Source of the DNA: Mycolicibacterium sp.
GTDB taxonomy: Bacteria > Actinomycetota > Actinomycetes > Mycobacteriales > Mycobacteriaceae
Assembly (NCBI RefSeq): GCF_017853185.1
Contig: NZ_JAFMJZ010000008.1
Coordinates: 1 to 48,232 of the forward strand
Direction: 5' to 3'
DNA length: 48,232 bases
The notes under the pieces were generated by a model. That model was not told where the DNA came from and searched no databases. It saw only the letters and a program-made list of their open reading frames with translations. Positions 43,900 through 48,232 of the stretch are shown in pieces (the first letter of the stretch is position 1; each line of letters starts with the position of its first letter). The translations under genes were made by a program, and so were the position numbers.

Positions 43900-45053
43900 C
43901 CGCGTCGATGAAGACCGCGCGCAAGCTCGGTATGCGGGGCCTCGCCCTGGGTGTCACGGCATTGGTGATGACGTCCTGCGGGTGGAAGGGCATCGCGAAC
44001 GTTCCGCTGCCCGTCGGCCCGGGCAGCGAGAAGGGTCACGAGACCATCTACGTCCAGATCCCGGATACGTTGGCGCTCAACACCAACAGCCGGGTGCGGG
44101 TCGCCGACGTCTTCGTTGGCACGGTCAAGAAGATCGAGCTCAAGGACTGGGTGCCCACCCTCACGCTGGACATCGAGCCGGGCATCAAGCTGCCGGCCAA
44201 CGCGACCGCGAAGATCGGTCAGAGCTCGATCCTGGGCACCCAGCACGTCGAGTTGGCCCCGCCGGCGAACCCGTCCCCGGAGCCGCTGCGTAACGGCGCG
44301 ACGATCCCGGTGAGCCGGTCCTCGTCGTTCCCGACCGTCGAGCGCACTCTGGCCAGCCTGGCCACCGTGTTGCGCGGCGGCGGCATCCCCAACCTGGAGA
44401 TCATCCAGACCGAGGTGAACAACCTGCTGACCGGCAACGCCGATCAGATCCGCGAGTTCCTGAACAAGCTGGACACGTTCACCACGGAACTGAACAAGCA
44501 GCGCGACGACATCGCGCAGGCGATCGAGTCGACCAACAAGCTGTTCAGTTACTGGGCCAGCCGCAACACCACCATCGACCGGCTGTTCGTCGACCTGCCG
44601 CCGTTGATGAATTACCTTGCGGGAGCGAAGGACCGGGTCAGCGAAGCGGTGATCGCACTCGGCCGGTTCAGCAAGGTGACCGGGGAGACCCTCGGGGCGT
44701 CTGAGGCCGACCTGCGCACGAATCTCGACCTGCTGCAGCGTCCGCTCAAGCAGGCCGGACGCGGCGCGCCGTACTTCCTGGACGCGATGCGGCTGATCAT
44801 CACCAACCCGTACCCGCTGGACAACATCCCGAAGGTCATGCGCGGCGATTTCATCAATGTGTCGCTGAACCTGGACCTGACGCTCAGCTCGCTGGACAAC
44901 GGCCTGCTGACCGGCACCGGATTTTCCGGCATGTTGCGCGCCCTCGAGCAGTCCTGGGGCCGTGACCCGGCGACCATGGTTCCGGATGTCCGGTACACCC
45001 CGCATCCGAACATGACCGACGGCGGCGGCCCGTACGTCGTGCGCGGCGAGTAG
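43896..45053 (+). CDS. mce1E: Mce1E lipoprotein (LprK)
   Basis: A 385-aa MCE protein, the only predicted lipoprotein of the six. The signal peptide ends at a lipobox VMTSC (Cys28), followed by GWKGIANVPLP. MlaD domain about 45-130 (NTNSRVRVADVFVGTVKKIEL), helical region about 145-270, and the conserved end GTGFSGMLRALEQSWGRDPATM. The GTG overlaps the mce1D stop; an ATG five codons in is possible. Lipidation would anchor it differently from the other five proteins. Confidence 0.95.
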   Translation: MTASMKTARKLGMRGLALGVTALVMTSCGWKGIANVPLPVGPGSEKGHETIYVQIPDTLALNTNSRVRVADVFVGTVKKIELKDWVPTLTLDIEPGIKLPANATAKIGQSSILGTQHVELAPPANPSPEPLRNGATIPVSRSSSFPTVERTLASLATVLRGGGIPNLEIIQTEVNNLLTGNADQIREFLNKLDTFTTELNKQRDDIAQAIESTNKLFSYWASRNTTIDRLFVDLPPLMNYLAGAKDRVSEAVIALGRFSKVTGETLGASEADLRTNLDLLQRPLKQAGRGAPYFLDAMRLIITNPYPLDNIPKVMRGDFINVSLNLDLTLSSLDNGLLTGTGFSGMLRALEQSWGRDPATMVPDVRYTPHPNMTDGGGPYVVRGE

Positions 45054-45067
45054 AGGGGAGTGAAGCG

Positions 45068-46636
45068 ATGCTGCTAACCCGTTTCGTCAAGGCCCAGTTG
45101 ATCATCTTCCTCACCCTCACGGTGGTCGCGCTGCTGGCACTCGCGCTGTTCTATTTGCGGCTCCCCAGCGTGGCCGGGATCGGCCAGTACAAGCTGACCG
45201 CGGAGTTGCCGGCTTCCGGCGGGTTGTACAAGACGTCGAACGTCACCTACCGCGGTGTCACCATCGGCCGGGTCACCGACGTCGAGCCGACGGAGAAGGG
45301 CGCCCGCGCCACGCTGAGCATCGCTGACAAGTTCAAGATCCCGGTGGATGCCAGCGCCAACGTGCACTCGCTGACCGCCGTCGGCGAGCAGTACCTGGAC
45401 CTGGTGTCGGAGGGCAATCCCGGGCAGTACTTCCAGCCCGGGCAGACCATCACCAAGAGCACCATCCCGCAGCCGATCGGCCCGGCTCTCGACGCGGCCT
45501 ACAAGTCGTTGGCAGCCATTCCGGCGGACAAGATCGCCTCGGTCCTCGATGAGACCGCCCTGGCGGTCGGCGGCCTTGGGCCGACACTGCAGCGACTGGT
45601 CGACGGCACCCAGTCCTTCGTCGGCGAGTTGAAGAACAACATCAAGGATGTCGACAGCATCATCGACAACTCCCCGCCGGTCCTGGACAGCCAGGTGCGC
45701 TCCGCCGACGCCATCTACCGGTGGGCGGCGAACCTGAATTCCATCACCGGACAGACCAAGCAGGAGGACGCGGCGCTGAGCAGTCTGCTGCGTGAGGGTG
45801 CTCCGACGGCCGAGCAGTTGAACACGCTGTTCGTCAACGTCAAGGACGGACTGCCGCAGACTCTGGCCAACGTCGAGATCATCGTCGAGATGCTCAAGCG
45901 CTACAACAAGGGCGTCGAGCAGGCCTTGGTGCTGCTGCCGCAGGCTTCCGCGGCCGGGCAGTCGGTCGCCGCGCCGTACCCGGGCGAGGCGGCCTTGGAC
46001 CTCGGTCTGTCGATCAACCAGCCGGCCCCCTGCCTCACCGGCTTCCTGCCGGCCAGCGAATGGCGGGCCCCGGCGGACGTCAGCGTGAAGCCGGTCGTGG
46101 ACGGGCTGTACTGCAAGATCCCGCAGGACACCCCCGCCAACGCGGTGCGCGGCCCGCGTAACTTCCCCTGTGTCGACGTGCCGAACAAGCGGGCGGCGAC
46201 ACCGATGGAGTGCCGCACCAATGAGCCGTACGTACCGCTGGGCACCAACCCCTGGTACGGCGACCCGGACCAGATCGTTAACTGCCCGGCACCGGGTGCC
46301 CGTTGTGATCAGCCGGTCAAACCGGGTCTGGTGATCCCTGCGCCGTCGATCAACAACGGGATGAACCCGCTGCCGGCCGATCTGCTGCCCGCACCAAACT
46401 CGGCGCAGAACCCGGTGACCAGCGATCCGCTGTCACCGCCGGGATCCGGCACGGTGGTGTGCAATGGTCAGCAACCGAATCCGTGCGACTACACCCCGTC
46501 GGCGACCAAGACCTCGGCCACCTACAACGCCTCCAGCGGTGAGGTCACAGGTCCGGATGGTACGAAGTACACCGTCAAGAACTCGACGACTACAGGAGAC
46601 GACGGATGGAAGGAGATGCTGGCTCCGGTCAGCTGA
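45068..46636 (+). CDS. mce1F: Mce1F substrate-binding protein
   Basis: A 522-aa MCE protein closing the hexamer. Membrane anchor about 10-30, MlaD domain about 40-115 (LYKTSNVTYRGVTIGRVTDVEP), helical region about 135-290, then a cysteine-containing C-terminal block (APCLTGFLPASEWR, NFPCVDVPNK, IVNCPAPGARCDQ) and a Pro/Asn/Ser-rich end. A GAGGGGAG Shine-Dalgarno sequence lies upstream of the ATG. Its last 31 bases overlap the next gene. Confidence 0.95.
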   Translation: MLLTRFVKAQLIIFLTLTVVALLALALFYLRLPSVAGIGQYKLTAELPASGGLYKTSNVTYRGVTIGRVTDVEPTEKGARATLSIADKFKIPVDASANVHSLTAVGEQYLDLVSEGNPGQYFQPGQTITKSTIPQPIGPALDAAYKSLAAIPADKIASVLDETALAVGGLGPTLQRLVDGTQSFVGELKNNIKDVDSIIDNSPPVLDSQVRSADAIYRWAANLNSITGQTKQEDAALSSLLREGAPTAEQLNTLFVNVKDGLPQTLANVEIIVEMLKRYNKGVEQALVLLPQASAAGQSVAAPYPGEAALDLGLSINQPAPCLTGFLPASEWRAPADVSVKPVVDGLYCKIPQDTPANAVRGPRNFPCVDVPNKRAATPMECRTNEPYVPLGTNPWYGDPDQIVNCPAPGARCDQPVKPGLVIPAPSINNGMNPLPADLLPAPNSAQNPVTSDPLSPPGSGTVVCNGQQPNPCDYTPSATKTSATYNASSGEVTGPDGTKYTVKNSTTTGDDGWKEMLAPVS

Positions 46637-47202
46637 CCCCCACCCCGCCACTGGATGCTGAAGAGACGGTCGAACCCGATACCGGGCTCAGCGCTCCGAA
46701 CTCAAGGCTGGAGACCAGCCGCTGGCTGACGGGCGTGTGCGCCGCGATCACGATCGCGGCTCTACTCCTGACGGTTGCCGGCGTGCTGGCACTGTTCGGG
46801 CACCGCAGCACCTCGGCGGCCACCAACGGTGAAGCCGTGGCGGTCGCGGTGGCGAAGGACTGCATCGCGGCAACCCAGGCGCCGGACGTCAAGGCGATGG
46901 CCGACAGCCGCCGCAAGATCATCGACTGCGCCACGGAGAACTATGCGCCTCAGGCGAACCTGTACAGCGGGCTGCTGACCGACGCCTACGAAACCGCCAA
47001 GGCACAGGTGAAGATCACCGATATGCGCGCCGCGCCGGAGAAGCACAACCCGGACGGGTCGATCGACGTCCTGGTGGCCACCCGGGTGTCGATGTCCAAT
47101 ATCGACCAGCAGAATCAGGAACTGAGCTACCGACTGCGGGTGCGAATGCTCAAGGTTGGCGACACCTACAAGATCGACAGCATCGAACCGGTGAGCAAGT
47201 GA
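46606..47202 (+). CDS. Mce1-associated membrane protein (Rv0175-like)
   Basis: A 198-aa Mce-associated protein. A Pro/Glu-rich cytosolic N-terminus (about 1-37) precedes one membrane helix (about 42-66), then an external domain (about 75-198) with AVAKDCIAATQAPD and the SMSNIDQQNQELSYRLRV strand region. It resembles the VirB8-like accessory proteins found after mce operons, thought to stabilise the transporter. The ATG has an AGGAG Shine-Dalgarno sequence and lies 31 bases inside mce1F. The stop overlaps the next GTG. Confidence 0.87.
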   Translation: MEGDAGSGQLTPTPPLDAEETVEPDTGLSAPNSRLETSRWLTGVCAAITIAALLLTVAGVLALFGHRSTSAATNGEAVAVAVAKDCIAATQAPDVKAMADSRRKIIDCATENYAPQANLYSGLLTDAYETAKAQVKITDMRAAPEKHNPDGSIDVLVATRVSMSNIDQQNQELSYRLRVRMLKVGDTYKIDSIEPVSK

Positions 47203-48232
47203 CCGTGACGGTCGACGGCGTTCCCGAAGAGGCCACCGACGAGTCCGGTGCACAAACCCCGGTCGCCGTGGTGGTCGAGGGTCCACCCGCAGGCTGGTGG
47301 ACCCGTGCGGGCGCGTTCGGCATCGACGTGCTCTTCGGCCTGGGGCTGCTGGCGACCATCCTGATGGTCGGCTGGTCGGCTGGTCAGCAGGCCTGGCTGT
47401 GGTGGGTCTGCATGTTTCTCGCCGGGGTGGTGCTGCTGGCGGTCCTGCTGAACCGGTTGCTGTTGCCCGCCGCCACCGGATGGAGCCTTGGCCGGTCGAT
47501 CTTCGGGATCGTGGTGGTCCGACCAGACGGGACCCCGGCCGGACCCTGGCGGCTGCTGGTGCGCGACCTCGCCCACCTCATCGACACCGCGCCGCTCTTC
47601 CTCGGCTGGCTCTGGCCGCTGATCGACTCGCGCGGCCGCACCTTCGCCGACCTGATCTGCGGTACGCAGGTACGTCAGGCGTACGGGGACATTCAGGATC
47701 GCGGACGGCTCGTCGAACGGGCGATCGCCGGCGTGGCCGCACTGGCGGTGGTGGTGGCCGGACTCGGCTACGGGCTCGTCTACCGGCAGCAGCGCGCGAG
47801 CGTGCAGACCCGAGCGCAGATCAGCATCGAGGGCCCGCGGATCGTGTCCGACATGCTCAGCTACACGGTCAAGACCGCGACCGACGACTTCGCCAAGGCC
47901 CAGTCGCTGGTGACCGACTCCTACCGGCCCCAGTTGATCCAGCAGCAGGACTCGGTGCGCAAGACCGGCCTGGTCGACAACGACTACTGGTCGACCAACA
48001 ATGCGGTCCTCTCGGCCACGGCTGACAAGGCGACCATGCTGATGTTGCTGCAGGGTCAGCGCGGCGCCACGCCCAAACAGCGCATGATCACCGCTTCGGT
48101 GCGGGTCGCGTTCGAGAAAGGGCCCGACGGCCAGTGGCGGGTCGCCGATCTCACCGTCCTGTCACCGCCGAAGCCCCCGCCTGCGCCCGCGCCGGCACCG
48201 CCTAAGGATCAGGCGCCGGCCGCGCCTGCGCC
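47199..48232 (+). CDS. RDD-domain Mce1-associated protein (partial)
   Basis: An open frame of 344 codons that runs off the right edge of the window. The N-terminal RDD domain (about 33-165) begins GWWTRAGAFGIDVLFG and includes GWSLGRSIFGIVVVRPDG and the late motif DSRGRTFADLICGTQV. Another membrane helix (about 175-195) is followed by an external Mce-associated domain (about 200-325) similar in plan to the preceding protein, then a Pro/Ala-rich tail that continues beyond the edge. Equivalent to Rv0176 by position. The GTG overlaps the previous stop (GTGA). Confidence 0.88.
   Translation, partial: MTVTVDGVPEEATDESGAQTPVAVVVEGPPAGWWTRAGAFGIDVLFGLGLLATILMVGWSAGQQAWLWWVCMFLAGVVLLAVLLNRLLLPAATGWSLGRSIFGIVVVRPDGTPAGPWRLLVRDLAHLIDTAPLFLGWLWPLIDSRGRTFADLICGTQVRQAYGDIQDRGRLVERAIAGVAALAVVVAGLGYGLVYRQQRASVQTRAQISIEGPRIVSDMLSYTVKTATDDFAKAQSLVTDSYRPQLIQQQDSVRKTGLVDNDYWSTNNAVLSATADKATMLMLLQGQRGATPKQRMITASVRVAFEKGPDGQWRVADLTVLSPPKPPPAPAPAPPKDQAPAAPA

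Overview
The window is a high-GC, densely packed actinobacterial chromosome segment. Its gene content points to a fast-growing, environmental mycobacterium (Mycolicibacterium type). It carries a complete mce1 operon (yrbE1A-yrbE1B-mce1A-F plus two Mce-associated genes) with fadD5 upstream, a PtpB-type phosphatase, FadE2, a three-subunit transhydrogenase, mycobacterial LpqG and EphA, and a complete fructose PTS, which as I recall the M. tuberculosis group lacks. Species cannot be fixed from the sequence alone. Comparisons with M. tuberculosis locus order are from memory.

Layout. (1) 55-7080: lpqG and ephA on the minus strand, then ftsH-folE-folP-folB-folK and a DUF3180 membrane protein on the plus strand. 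This is a proteostasis/folate operon with mostly overlapping start and stop codons. (2) 7105-12905: a fructose PTS locus, fruR-fruK-fruA-ptsH on the minus strand, divergent from ptsI. Fructose enters as fructose 1-phosphate (EI, HPr, EIIABC) and FruK makes fructose 1,6-bisphosphate; FruR is the likely regulator. (3) 12920-16413: a FUSC-type exporter translationally overlapped with its TetR regulator, facing a second TetR gene across an 18-bp palindrome. (4) 16444-21767: SAM methyltransferase, SDR, quinone-type oxidoreductase and DUF456 protein, convergent with ptbB and fadE2. (5) 21896-27876: a tight six-gene run of double-hotdog thioesterase, SDR, bestrophin-like channel, Met-rich multicopper oxidase, NarL-type regulator and NarS-type kinase. 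(6) 27956-30818: pntAa-pntAb-pntB behind a leader with a strong hairpin. (7) 30815-33963: a hotdog thioesterase divergent from an unusual zinc-ribbon/SDR fusion, a PD40 lipoprotein, and a convergent 38-codon gene. (8) 34081-48232: a TetR regulator, SRPBCC protein, fadD5 and the mce1 lipid importer with accessory genes; the last gene is cut by the window edge.

How the genes relate. The right-hand third is a lipid-import module: two MlaE-like permeases, six Mce proteins, an acyl-CoA ligase and associated membrane proteins. The ATPase (MceG) is not in the window. Several promoters look leaderless (TANNNT hexamer 5-8 nt before the start codon). Three of five convergent gene pairs overlap through their stop codons. 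I see no rRNA, tRNA, CRISPR array, insertion sequence or prophage gene, and no gene-free stretch longer than about 165 bp.

The strongest candidates for something new are the zinc-ribbon SDR with a missing catalytic tyrosine, its 24-bp divergent leaderless promoter, the 38-residue protein, and the six-gene oxidase/two-component operon.
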